NCBI RefSeq assembly: GCF_001956215.1
Contig: NZ_MRTQ01000020.1
Span: 1-64,000, forward strand
Direction: 5' to 3'
Source of the DNA: Paenibacillus sp. FSL R5-0490
Lineage (GTDB): Bacteria; Bacillota; Bacilli; Bacillales; Cytobacillaceae
Length of the DNA: 64,000 bases
Shown one piece after another: positions 1-9,304 of this stretch. The position numbers and the translations under genes are program-made. A model generated the notes under the pieces. The model was not told the origin of the DNA and did not search any database. It worked only from the letters and a program-made list of their open reading frames with translations. Every line of letters starts with the position of its first letter. The first letter of the stretch is position 1.

Positions 1-136
1 CTGCGGATTCTTCCTGTTTCTCCATACATTCAAAACAGATAGTTTCATTTTTTTCATTATGGACTCCATTGAAGAATCCATCTAGACAGTATAGGTCTTT
101 CCCGCAAACAGCGCAGCTGCCTACTAATTCTTTCAT
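1..136 (-). CDS. Small Cys4 (zinc-ribbon-like) protein, 3' end outside window
   Basis: Reading leftward from an ATG at 136-134, 45 codons are open and run off the window edge. The visible product has two CxxC pairs (C8/C11 and C34/C37), the pattern of a small metal-binding ribbon, and becomes Glu-rich at the cut end. A GGGAGTGA ribosome binding site lies just upstream, inside the 3' end of the MFS gene, whose stop is only 2 bp away. The two genes are probably co-transcribed and translationally coupled. I do not recognise a named family; the zinc role is inferred from the cysteines. Confidence 0.6.
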   Translation of the reverse strand, partial: MKELVGSCAVCGKDLYCLDGFFNGVHNEKNETICFECMEKQEESA

Positions 137-138
137 TT

Positions 139-1299
139 TCAGTCACTCCCGCTTTTTAATATTTGGGGACTTCTCTTTTTAAAGTATATGGACATGCCGC
201 ATACAGTTAACAATAAAATGGCTGCGGCGATTAAAAAACCTATGTTGAATGTTACTCTCAAGAAACCTAATATGGTGGAACCGGCTACCACACCTAAAGA
301 AAAAAAGGCATAGAAGAGGCCGAATGCCTTTCCTCTTGTTTTTTCAGTTGTATGATTGGCTATAAGGGCATTAATGGATGGGAATAGAAGAGCAAACCCG
401 GTGCCGTAAAGAACCATGCATAAAAACATGAATCCAAGAGAAGATGCTGAACTTAGCAGGATTAATGCAATTCCTATGATCACCATGCCAGAAAGCATGC
501 TATTGTGATGCTTATATTTATCAAAAATTTTATTAATGGGCAGCAGAAAAATAAGAATTGCAGTTATTCCGAAAGTGCTTAATAATATTCCGCTGTACAT
601 CGCATCAATTTGCATCGCTTCTACCTGAAGAGGAAGAAGATAGGCAAGTGTCCCTTGAGCAAACATAAGAGAAAAGGCTCCTAAATAACTTGCAGTGAGC
701 ATAGGATTTTTAAGTAATGGAAGCATTTTCTCATGGGAGCTCTCTTTTTTTACATTTTTCATAGTCTCTGCAGGCAGAAACACAAAGGCAATGACTGCGC
801 TGCTGATCATTGTTGCCGCTATAATTAAAAAGACCCAGTTTATGCTGTAATTAGAAGCAATGACTGCCCCAAAAGCGGGTCCTATAATGGCTGAACAGCC
901 GACAGCTGCGCCTGATACAGCCATTTTTTTACCTTGTTTGTCTGAAGTTCCGAGGTTTGAAATGATTGTAAAAGCCGCAGGGACCAGGAATCCGCCAAAT
1001 AACCCGTGAAGAAATCTTACTGAGATTAATTGGAGGGGTGAATCAGTAAAGGTATACAGGACTAAAATGATTCCGGTTAATGATAGACCGGACACAAGAA
1101 CCCTTTTTGCTCCGCTTCTATCTATCCAATAGCCGGCTAAAATATTGCCTATCATATTCGAGAAGGAATACATCCCAACAATCATTCCCGCAAAGGCGGG
1201 TGATGGATAATATGACATCGCAAAGGGGCTCATTATAGGAAGCTGAGAAAATGTATCAATAAATGCTGCTATAACGATAAAATAAATCAAATATTTCAT
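139..1299 (-). CDS. MFS transporter (drug/metabolite exporter type)
   Basis: 386 residues, almost entirely hydrophobic, with about 12 membrane helices as in the major facilitator superfamily. An early loop after helix 2 carries the DRSGAKR-type motif A (GYWIDRSGAKRVLVSG), typical of proton-driven exporters. Length is normal for 12-TM MFS proteins. The start has a GGAAAGTGAG ribosome binding site. Substrate cannot be told from sequence. It is the first gene of a leftward unit with the small Cys4 protein and is divergent from the carboxypeptidase gene. A plausible sigma-A promoter lies at 1334-1361. Confidence 0.85.
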   Translation of the reverse strand: MKYLIYFIVIAAFIDTFSQLPIMSPFAMSYYPSPAFAGMIVGMYSFSNMIGNILAGYWIDRSGAKRVLVSGLSLTGIILVLYTFTDSPLQLISVRFLHGLFGGFLVPAAFTIISNLGTSDKQGKKMAVSGAAVGCSAIIGPAFGAVIASNYSINWVFLIIAATMISSAVIAFVFLPAETMKNVKKESSHEKMLPLLKNPMLTASYLGAFSLMFAQGTLAYLLPLQVEAMQIDAMYSGILLSTFGITAILIFLLPINKIFDKYKHHNSMLSGMVIIGIALILLSSASSLGFMFLCMVLYGTGFALLFPSINALIANHTTEKTRGKAFGLFYAFFSLGVVAGSTILGFLRVTFNIGFLIAAAILLLTVCGMSIYFKKRSPQILKSGSD

Positions 1300-1333
1300 G
1301 CTATCTCACTTTCCGGTTAGTTCACTTTCCACC

Positions 1334-1361
1334 ATTATAACTCTTTGACAGCCAGGTGAAA
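1334..1361 (-). promoter_or_regulatory. Candidate sigma-A promoter of the MFS gene
   Basis: On the minus strand: -35 TTTCAC (1356-1361), 16-bp spacer, -10 TATAAT (1334-1339), about 35 bp before the start codon. The -10 is perfect and the -35 matches 4 of 6. Confidence 0.5.
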
Positions 1362-1466
1362 AAGAAAAACAGCCAAAGAGCAAAGGTAAGAAAAAGCTTA
1401 TAGAGACTGCCTTTTCAGAAAAATATGATAAAATGAAACTGTAATAGATACAAAGGGGGAAAAATT

Positions 1467-2978
1467 GTGACAGAATCACTTAAACAGACAGAACAGCAAT
1501 TCCTGGATTATGTCAAAAAAATGACGGCCTATAATGAAGCGATCGGGCTGATGTATTGGGATATGAGGACAGGCGCACCCAAGCAGGGAATGGAACAGCG
1601 CTCCGAAGTGATTGGAATGATTTCTTCAGAAGTTTTCAGAATGTCCACTTCTGAGGAAATGGCAGCATACATAGCGAAACTCTCCGGCCGGGAAAATCTT
1701 TCTGAAGTAACTGTGAAAACACTGGAAGAATGTAAAAAGGATTATGACCGGAATAAAAAAATTCCTGCGGAGGAATATACCGAATATGTCATCCTGCAAT
1801 CCAGGGCTGAAAGTATTTGGGAAGATGCAAAGGCAAGCTCAGATTTTGAAATGTTCCAGCCTTATTTGGAAAAGCTTGTTGAAATGAATAAAAGATTCAT
1901 TTCTTATTGGGGATATGAAGGAAATAAATATAATACTCTTCTGGATATGTATGAACCTGGTGTCACCGTTGAAACGCTTGATCAGGTGTTCGGGCAGCTG
2001 AGGGAAAAAATTGTTCCGCTTGTTCAGCAGATTTCTGACTCACAGAATAAACCGGAAACCAGCTTTTTATTTGAACATTTTTCCAAGGACAAACAGCGGG
2101 ATTTCAGCCTTAAAGTTCTTGATCAAATGGGCTATAACTTTAAAGCGGGACGTCTCGATGAAACCGTTCATCCCTTTGCAACAGGTTTAAATCCCGGTGA
2201 TGTCCGAGTAACCACCAAATATGATGAAACTGATTTCCGGACAGCTGTATTTGGCACGATTCATGAAGGCGGGCATGCTCTTTATGAACAAAATATTTCT
2301 TCTGACCTGGTAGGAACTCCGCTATGCTCTGGCACATCCATGGGAATTCATGAATCACAGTCACTATTTTATGAAAACTTTGTTGGAAGACATCTTTCAT
2401 TCTGGAAAAAGAATTATGAACTTCTTAAAGAATATGCAAGCGGTCAATTTGATGCTGTCTCAATAGATTCTTTTTATCGTGCAATTAATGAATCAAAGCC
2501 ATCTTTAATCCGTATTGAGGCAGATGAATTAACATATCCGCTTCATATCATCATCCGTTATGAAATTGAAAAAGGCTTGTTTAACGATGAAATTGAAGTT
2601 AAAGACCTTCCAGCGATCTGGAATGAAAAATATGAACAATACCTGGGAGTAAAGCCAGAGAATGACGGAGAAGGCGTTCTTCAGGATGTTCACTGGGCAG
2701 GGGGAAGCTTCGGTTATTTCCCTTCATACGCTTTGGGATACATGTATGCAGCACAGCTGAAAAACAGTATGTTAAAGGACTTGCCAAATTATGATGAATT
2801 GCTTGAAGAGGGTAATTTACTTCCGATCAAAGAATGGTTCACTAAGAATGTGCACCAGTTCGGCAAGATGAAAAAACCGCTTGAAATTTTAAATGATGTA
2901 ACGGGAGAAGGCCTGAATGCCCAGCATTTAATTGATTATCTGTATGATAAGTACGGCAAGGTGTATCAGCTGAAATAA
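1467..2978 (+). CDS. ypwA: Carboxypeptidase Taq-type metallocarboxypeptidase (M32)
   Basis: 503 residues, the usual length for family M32 zinc carboxypeptidases. These are cytoplasmic enzymes that remove C-terminal amino acids with broad specificity, stalling near proline. The zinc motif HEGGH is at residues 266-270, followed by the family's GIHESQSLFYEN block that supplies the third ligand. The start is GTG, chosen because AAAGGGGGA sits 8 bp upstream. The gene stands alone: a hairpin at 2997-3028 follows it before the next gene. In B. subtilis I remember ypwA near xpt-pbuX, which agrees with the neighbourhood here. Confidence 0.93.
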   Translation: MTESLKQTEQQFLDYVKKMTAYNEAIGLMYWDMRTGAPKQGMEQRSEVIGMISSEVFRMSTSEEMAAYIAKLSGRENLSEVTVKTLEECKKDYDRNKKIPAEEYTEYVILQSRAESIWEDAKASSDFEMFQPYLEKLVEMNKRFISYWGYEGNKYNTLLDMYEPGVTVETLDQVFGQLREKIVPLVQQISDSQNKPETSFLFEHFSKDKQRDFSLKVLDQMGYNFKAGRLDETVHPFATGLNPGDVRVTTKYDETDFRTAVFGTIHEGGHALYEQNISSDLVGTPLCSGTSMGIHESQSLFYENFVGRHLSFWKKNYELLKEYASGQFDAVSIDSFYRAINESKPSLIRIEADELTYPLHIIIRYEIEKGLFNDEIEVKDLPAIWNEKYEQYLGVKPENDGEGVLQDVHWAGGSFGYFPSYALGYMYAAQLKNSMLKDLPNYDELLEEGNLLPIKEWFTKNVHQFGKMKKPLEILNDVTGEGLNAQHLIDYLYDKYGKVYQLK

Positions 2979-2996
2979 ATGTTTGAACATAATTTT

Positions 2997-3028
2997 AGTA
3001 AGGGGGTGGCCTCAGCCATCCTCTTACT
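2997..3028 (+). terminator. Hairpin between the M32 gene and the EamA gene, possible terminator
   Basis: AGTAAGGGGGTGGC pairs with GCCATCCTCTTACT around a CTCA loop (one small mismatch). No clean T-run follows, so it may be only a weak terminator or an mRNA 3'-end stabiliser. Confidence 0.45.
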
Positions 3029-3043
3029 TCATGGAGAGACCAA

Positions 3044-3961
3044 ATGAAGAAATTACTTCCATTTCTAATGATTGCGTTAGGAGCAAGTTTATGGGGTGTT
3101 ATTGCAGTATTTGTTAAAGGGCTCGGGAAATATGGATTCTCAGCTATGGAAATTGTGGCTGTAAGAGTGTTTTTTGCAGCTATATTTCTCGTTCTAATCG
3201 GAATGATGCGTTTCCGGAACTGTTTTAAACTGGAATCTGCCGCTGACATCCGTTTTTTTGCTGGAACCGGAATACTGAGCATTGTCTTTTTTAATTATTG
3301 TTATTTCACAGCGATGAACCAGATCAGCATTTCATTGGCAGTCGTTCTGCTTTACACCGCTCCGGCATTTGTGACTTTATTATCTTACCTGTTCCTAAAG
3401 GAAGGGATAAATCTAAGAAAGATTTCAGCAGTGGCAGGCACTCTTGTGGGCTGCATTTTAGTTGCCGGAATATCAGCGGGCAGCAGTGATATTACACTGG
3501 TTGGCATTTTAACGGGATTAGGTGCCGGGTTTGGCTATGCACTTTATACAATCTTCGGGAAATTTGCGTTAAGAAAGTATCATCCCTTTACAGTTACGCT
3601 TTATACATTCCTAGTTGCTTCGGTATTTCTGATCCCGGTAACAAAGCTATGGACCAAAGCTTCAGTTTTTTTGAACGCTGAAGTTTTGTTTCTTAGTATT
3701 GGTTTAGGGTTTGTGCCTACGGTTCTGGCCTATTTTGTTTACACTTGGGGACTGGAAAAAACAGATGGAAGCAAAGCAGCTGTGATCGCTACAGTGGAAC
3801 CAGTCGTGGCCATGCTTTTAGGAGTGACTCTTTACGGGGAAAATCTCAGTGCAGTCCAGATTTGCGGTGCTTTGCTGATACTCAGTTCGGTTATTATTGT
3901 GAATTTGCCTGCAAGAAGGAAAAACGCGGGAATGACAGCTGAGAGCAAGTTAGATCATTAA
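3044..3961 (+). CDS. EamA/DMT-superfamily transporter
   Basis: 305 residues with ten predicted membrane helices arranged as two EamA repeats (about 1-145 and 150-290). Each repeat ends in the family's glycine/acidic C-terminal helix region (for example TDGSKAAVIATVEPVVAMLLG). These inner-membrane proteins usually export metabolites or amino acids; the substrate here is unknown. The ATG is preceded by GGAGAG. The C-terminal tail is short, charged and cytoplasmic. The gene is followed by a strong bidirectional terminator shared with the convergent oxidase operon. A second, divergent EamA paralogue lies at 20096-21016. Confidence 0.88.
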   Translation: MKKLLPFLMIALGASLWGVIAVFVKGLGKYGFSAMEIVAVRVFFAAIFLVLIGMMRFRNCFKLESAADIRFFAGTGILSIVFFNYCYFTAMNQISISLAVVLLYTAPAFVTLLSYLFLKEGINLRKISAVAGTLVGCILVAGISAGSSDITLVGILTGLGAGFGYALYTIFGKFALRKYHPFTVTLYTFLVASVFLIPVTKLWTKASVFLNAEVLFLSIGLGFVPTVLAYFVYTWGLEKTDGSKAAVIATVEPVVAMLLGVTLYGENLSAVQICGALLILSSVIIVNLPARRKNAGMTAESKLDH

Positions 3962-3964
3962 AAT

Positions 3965-3998
3965 ACTCCGGTCAAATTTAGACCGGAGTGTTTTTTTT
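3965..3998. terminator. Bidirectional rho-independent terminator (EamA / cbaA)
   Basis: Perfect 9-bp stem ACTCCGGTC / GACCGGAGT with a 7-nt loop. Eight T follow on the plus strand, and a T-rich tract (TATTTTAAT) follows on the minus strand. It separates two convergent genes. Confidence 0.9.
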
Positions 3999-5652
3999 AC
4001 CATAACTTATATCCTTTAGCCCCTGGAGGTGCATTTTGAATCAAATCGATAAATGGAATAGTGTAGGCAAATAGAATAAGAACAACAGTAATTCCGAGCC
4101 ACAGCTTCCAGTTTTCGAATACCATCGGCGCTTTTTCCGCCTCATCAGCCGCTTCTCCGACAGGGAATTCCTGCTCGCCCTTTGGTGCGAAGAATGCAAG
4201 GTTGATAAAGATATAAATCATTAAAATTATGCCAATGAAGAGGATAGATCCGCCGATTGCCTGTGCAACCTGGTATGGAATCCATTCTGCTGCTTGTGCT
4301 GCTCCGCCATATTCTGAATAGGATGAACGGCGCGGTGCTCCAAGCAGACCCACAGCATGCATGGCACCGGACATGAATGTCATTCCGATTGACCAGATAA
4401 CTGCCTGGATGATCCCTAATTTATTCATTGCTTTGGTTAATGTTCTTCCAGTCAGATGAGGAATAAGCCAGTAGGAAACCCCAAAGAATGTAAGCATTAC
4501 AGATGTTGCCACTGTTAAGTGAAAGTGACCGGTTACCCAAATTGTATTATGAACTACCTGGTTCATCTGGTGGGAGGCGTTGACGATCCCGCCTGCACCC
4601 GCAGGGATAAAGGCTACCATCCCAATGAATGGAACGACAAATCGCGCATCTCCCCAAGGAAGTTTCTTAACCCATCCAAATAACCCTGTGGCCCCTTTTG
4701 AACGGCCAAAGCTTTCGAAAGTAGCAAATAAAGAAAATGCAGTCATTAAAGATGGAATGACAACCAGGAATGTTAAGATAACCTGCAGGAACTTCCATGC
4801 CGGATCAATTCCCGGCTCCATTAATTGATGGTGAAATCCGACAGGGATTGAGAACAGCAGGAATAATATAAAAGACATACGTGCCAATGAATCAGAGAAA
4901 ATCTTTCCGCCGATGACTTTTGGAATGACAACATACCAGGCCATATAAGCCGGCAATAGCCAGAAGTATACAAGCGGATGCCCGAAATACCAGAATAGAG
5001 TTCGGCTGACACCGATATTTACGGTCTCTACAAATCCTAACGACCATGGAAGAAACTGGAAAATAACGGTGGATGCTACACCGATTGTTGCCACAATCCA
5101 CATCATCGTGTTGACCAATGACATGAAGGTTAATAACGGACTCGGCTGGCCAGGATTTTTCCTGCGCCATTCTGCATACTTCATAATGATTGCTGCCCCG
5201 TCAATCCAGCTTCCCACTATGACAAGTGTTAAACCGATATAGTACAATGCATGTGCCTGAAGAGGAGCATAGAAAGTATAAAGAACTGTAGCCTCATTCA
5301 GCAGAATCATAACAGCTGCAAGAACAGTTCCCGCTGTCATCAGCCAAAAACCGATCCAGCCGGTAATGCGCTGTTTATTTGTAAGGGTCCCTGATGTTTT
5401 GCTTGTTGCAGCTAACTGGAAGCCCATTATAAAAAAAGTAGTAAGTACAAGTCCCAATACAACACCGTGAACCGTGAGGATCTGGTAATACCCGATGCCT
5501 GCCGGGAGCTCGAATTTACCGGAGCGGACCAAAGTCTGCAATAATCCGGCTAGGCCGCCTATTGCTAAAGCTGTAAAAGCAACGAAAAAGTGAGCCATTG
5601 CCAATTTTGCGTCACGAGGGTCAACTTTTAATTTTGCTGAAGGATTAAACAT
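3997..5652 (-). CDS. cbaA: Cytochrome c oxidase subunit I, ba3 (B-family) type
   Basis: 551 residues, 13 or so membrane helices. This is the catalytic subunit that reduces O2 to water and pumps protons. Visible ligands: low-spin heme His62 (VHGVV), CuB His225 with the cross-linking Tyr229 (GHPLVYFWLLPAY), CuB His274/His275, and His376/His378 (GHFHLT) for the hemes. The HPLVYFWLLPAY form, in place of HPEVY, is characteristic of Thermus-like ba3 oxidases. The initiator ATG overlaps the stop of subunit II by one base. It is the last gene of the IIA-II-I operon. B-family oxidases generally work well at low oxygen, which fits the FNR-like site upstream. Confidence 0.95.
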   Translation of the reverse strand: MFNPSAKLKVDPRDAKLAMAHFFVAFTALAIGGLAGLLQTLVRSGKFELPAGIGYYQILTVHGVVLGLVLTTFFIMGFQLAATSKTSGTLTNKQRITGWIGFWLMTAGTVLAAVMILLNEATVLYTFYAPLQAHALYYIGLTLVIVGSWIDGAAIIMKYAEWRRKNPGQPSPLLTFMSLVNTMMWIVATIGVASTVIFQFLPWSLGFVETVNIGVSRTLFWYFGHPLVYFWLLPAYMAWYVVIPKVIGGKIFSDSLARMSFILFLLFSIPVGFHHQLMEPGIDPAWKFLQVILTFLVVIPSLMTAFSLFATFESFGRSKGATGLFGWVKKLPWGDARFVVPFIGMVAFIPAGAGGIVNASHQMNQVVHNTIWVTGHFHLTVATSVMLTFFGVSYWLIPHLTGRTLTKAMNKLGIIQAVIWSIGMTFMSGAMHAVGLLGAPRRSSYSEYGGAAQAAEWIPYQVAQAIGGSILFIGIILMIYIFINLAFFAPKGEQEFPVGEAADEAEKAPMVFENWKLWLGITVVLILFAYTIPFIDLIQNAPPGAKGYKLW

Positions 5653-6128
5653 TATTCCACCACCTTAATTTTAGACGACATCATGTGGTGACCAACACCG
5701 CAATATTCATTACATACAATTAAGTATTCGCCTGTTTTATCAAATGTTGTCACATGTTCACTGATATATCCGGGTTCAAGCATCATGTTGATATTCGATC
5801 CAGCAACTTCAAAACCGTGGACAACGTCTTTGGTTGTAGCGATAATTTTCACTTTAGCTCCATATGGGACCTCTACTTCAGCTGGGCTGTAGGAAAACGC
5901 AGATGCTACGTATATCAATTCGTAATCCCAATCTTTTCCTTCTACCTTTTTCAATCCAGGCTCATTAAATGGAACGGTAGTATCGACCTTTTCAGGATCA
6001 ATGGTTGCCAAACAGCTTGGAGGCTGATTGCCCAGGTAAAATGCGCTGACTCCCAGTACTGTTAAAAAAACAAGCAGCGATCCGATTCCAAAAGTGAGCC
6101 AGGCTTTTTCAAACTTATGCATATGCAT
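5652..6128 (-). CDS. cbaB: Cytochrome c oxidase subunit II, ba3 type (CuA protein)
   Basis: 158 residues. One N-terminal membrane anchor (about 12-33) holds a cupredoxin domain outside the membrane. All CuA ligands are visible: His104, Cys139, Cys143, His147 and Met150 (CNEYCGVGHHMM). It accepts electrons from cytochrome c and passes them to subunit I. Its length is typical of the short ba3-type subunit II, without a fused cytochrome c domain. AAAGGGG lies upstream of the ATG at 6128; a second ATG two codons later is also possible. Confidence 0.94.
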   Translation of the reverse strand: MHMHKFEKAWLTFGIGSLLVFLTVLGVSAFYLGNQPPSCLATIDPEKVDTTVPFNEPGLKKVEGKDWDYELIYVASAFSYSPAEVEVPYGAKVKIIATTKDVVHGFEVAGSNINMMLEPGYISEHVTTFDKTGEYLIVCNEYCGVGHHMMSSKIKVVE

Positions 6129-6149
6129 GGCTTTTTCCCCTTTCTAACT

Positions 6150-6299
6150 TTAAAAGCGGCTGATAAATAATAGATAAACGCCTACCCATGTAATGATCAG
6201 GAAGAATCCCAATAAGAAAACGGAAGCTAACGTTCCCTTTAAGGAAGAGCTATCCTCTATTTCAGTTTTTGTTTTGCGGCTGAGTTCCGTTTTCGCCAT
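6150..6299 (-). CDS. cbaD: Cytochrome c oxidase subunit IIA (single-helix subunit)
   Basis: A 49-residue protein with a charged N-terminal 20 residues and one membrane helix (about 25-46: ASVFLLGFFLIITWVGVYLL). It lies immediately before subunit II on the same strand with GAAAGGAG upstream of its ATG. Size, topology and position match the IIA subunit of ba3 oxidases, which replaces the second helix missing from subunit II. The family call rests on context and topology, because so short a helix gives little sequence signal. Confidence 0.75.
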   Translation of the reverse strand: MAKTELSRKTKTEIEDSSSLKGTLASVFLLGFFLIITWVGVYLLFISRF

Positions 6300-6423
6300 T
6301 TTCCTTCACTCCTTTCGAAAATTGGAAAAAGTAAATGATTACACTTTCATAATACAAAACATTTAGGAAGATTCTAGATGCTTTTGGTGAGTTCACAAAT
6401 TGTTCATTCGTAACTTAAACACT

Positions 6424-6429
6424 ATGATA
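6424..6429 (-). promoter_or_regulatory. Candidate -10 element of the ba3 oxidase operon
   Basis: TATCAT on the minus strand. If used, the start point is near 6417, which puts the centre of the FNR-like palindrome at -41.5, the class II activator position. No good -35 is visible, as expected for an activator-dependent promoter. Confidence 0.4.
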
Positions 6430-6451
6430 ATGGTGAAAAATTGATATTTAA

Positions 6452-6465
6452 GTGATTTAAATCAC
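6452..6465. promoter_or_regulatory. FNR/CRP-like operator upstream of the ba3 oxidase operon
   Basis: Perfect 14-bp palindrome GTGATTTAAATCAC. The flanks extend it to AGTGA-N6-TCACA, one base from the Bacillus Fnr consensus TGTGA-N6-TCACA. It lies about 155 bp from the first oxidase gene, in an otherwise gene-free stretch (6300-6904) shared with the xpt leader. Confidence 0.55.
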
Positions 6466-6569
6466 AAAACATAGTTGTAAATTGTGAAATAAATGTGAAG
6501 GTTTACATTTGTCTTCAAAAGAGGTACTAATTATAGAAAAAAATCATACTTAAAATAATAAACTGTCCA

Positions 6570-6613
6570 ATTTACGAACGATTATAGAAAAAATATTATT
6601 TTGGTTCGTCTTT
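6570..6613. promoter_or_regulatory. Pair of inverted PurBox-like sites upstream of xpt
   Basis: ATTTACGAACGAT (6570-6582, plus strand) and AAAGACGAACCAA (6601-6613, minus strand) resemble the PurR consensus AWWWCCGAACWWT with the CGAAC core intact. They are inverted and 18 bp apart; B. subtilis PurBox pairs are 16-17 bp apart. They lie just upstream of the xpt promoter. PurR represses xpt-pbuX in B. subtilis, so the site is expected here. Confidence 0.6.
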
Positions 6614-6628
6614 GTATGAAGGTTTTTG

Positions 6629-6656
6629 TTGAAGTATCAGGAAATGATGTTATAAT
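6629..6656 (+). promoter_or_regulatory. Sigma-A promoter of xpt-pbuX
   Basis: TTGAAG (6629-6634), 16-bp spacer, TATAAT (6651-6656). The predicted start near 6663 is about 13 nt before the riboswitch aptamer. Confidence 0.75.
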
Positions 6657-6675
6657 GTTAATAAATTAATAACAT

Positions 6676-6748
6676 TCACTCATATAATCGCGAGGATATG
6701 GCTCGCAAGTTTCTACCGGATTACCGTAAATAATTCGACTATGAGTGA
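6676..6748 (+). ncRNA. Guanine-class purine riboswitch aptamer
   Basis: P1 is TCACTCATA (6676-6684) with TATGAGTGA (6740-6748). Conserved core pieces are visible in order: TATAATCGCG, GGATATGGC, GCAAGTTTCTACC, CCGTAAA, CGACTATGAG. The specificity base in the P1-proximal joining strand (GACTAT) is C, which marks guanine/hypoxanthine recognition; adenine riboswitches have T there. The downstream genes salvage and import xanthine, as expected. Confidence 0.95.
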
Positions 6749-6801
6749 GCAATGACCAGGGCGTTTGTTTGTCATCCCTGTTTGCCTGCAGCTAAACTTC
6801 C

Positions 6802-8814
<2,013 letters not shown>

Positions 8815-8920
8815 TTCTTCTTTGCGGCAATCACAATAATATTGGAAATCAATATAATATTCTATCGGTATTTTTACATTTCCGAAGCGATGTTTCTCGG
8901 AAGAAAGAGAGTGTAATGGG

Positions 8921-9067
8921 ATGGAGAAATATTATTGTGATAACTGCCGGCTTTTATATAATGAAGAAGAAGTTTGTGCTGCTTGCGGTATCCTGGTGAC
9001 GAAAAAAATATATATAGAAGTTCAAAAGCATCATAAAAACCATAATGGATTGGATGCATCAGAATAA
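8921..9067 (+). CDS. Small Cys4 zinc-ribbon-like protein
   Basis: A 48-residue reading frame starting at ATG 8921. Residues 4-22 hold two CxxC pairs (C6/C9 and C19/C22) in a compact ribbon, followed by a basic His-rich tail. The Shine-Dalgarno is weak (GAGAGTGTAATGGG). The coding call rests on the cysteine spacing, which is unlikely by chance. It follows pbuX by about 100 bp on the same strand and could be read from that transcript. Function unknown. The rest of 8815-9304 holds a terminator at 9197-9227 and AT-rich sequence. Confidence 0.55.
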   Translation: MEKYYCDNCRLLYNEEEVCAACGILVTKKIYIEVQKHHKNHNGLDASE

Positions 9068-9196
9068 CTGCCCAAGGGCCTGCACTTCATGGATTGGCGC
9101 GGCACCCAAAATGTTAATTGGAAAAGATTTAGTAATGCTATTCATTTAATGATTCATTTATAATAAAGATGCACAACAACTCCTTCAAAACACATT

Positions 9197-9227
9197 GCTT
9201 CCTCCTAATGGGGGAAGCTTTTTTTTT
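9197..9227 (+). terminator. Strong rho-independent terminator upstream of bpsA
   Basis: GCTTCCTCC / GGGGGAAGC stem (9197-9218) with a short TAAT loop and nine T. It ends whatever is transcribed between pbuX and bpsA. A TATAAT at 9159-9164 lies just upstream, so a very short transcript or an attenuated leader is possible. Confidence 0.9.
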
Positions 9228-9304
9228 GCTCTTTATCCAATTTTGAAACATAAATTGCTTTTATTTGGAAAAATTAACAGAAAGAAATAGAAGGAGAGTC
9301 ATCT

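Noticed and set aside
9254..9279. Sigma-W-type promoter for bpsA
   Set aside because: TGAAAC is present, but 16 bp downstream the sequence is TGGA, not CGTA or CGTC.
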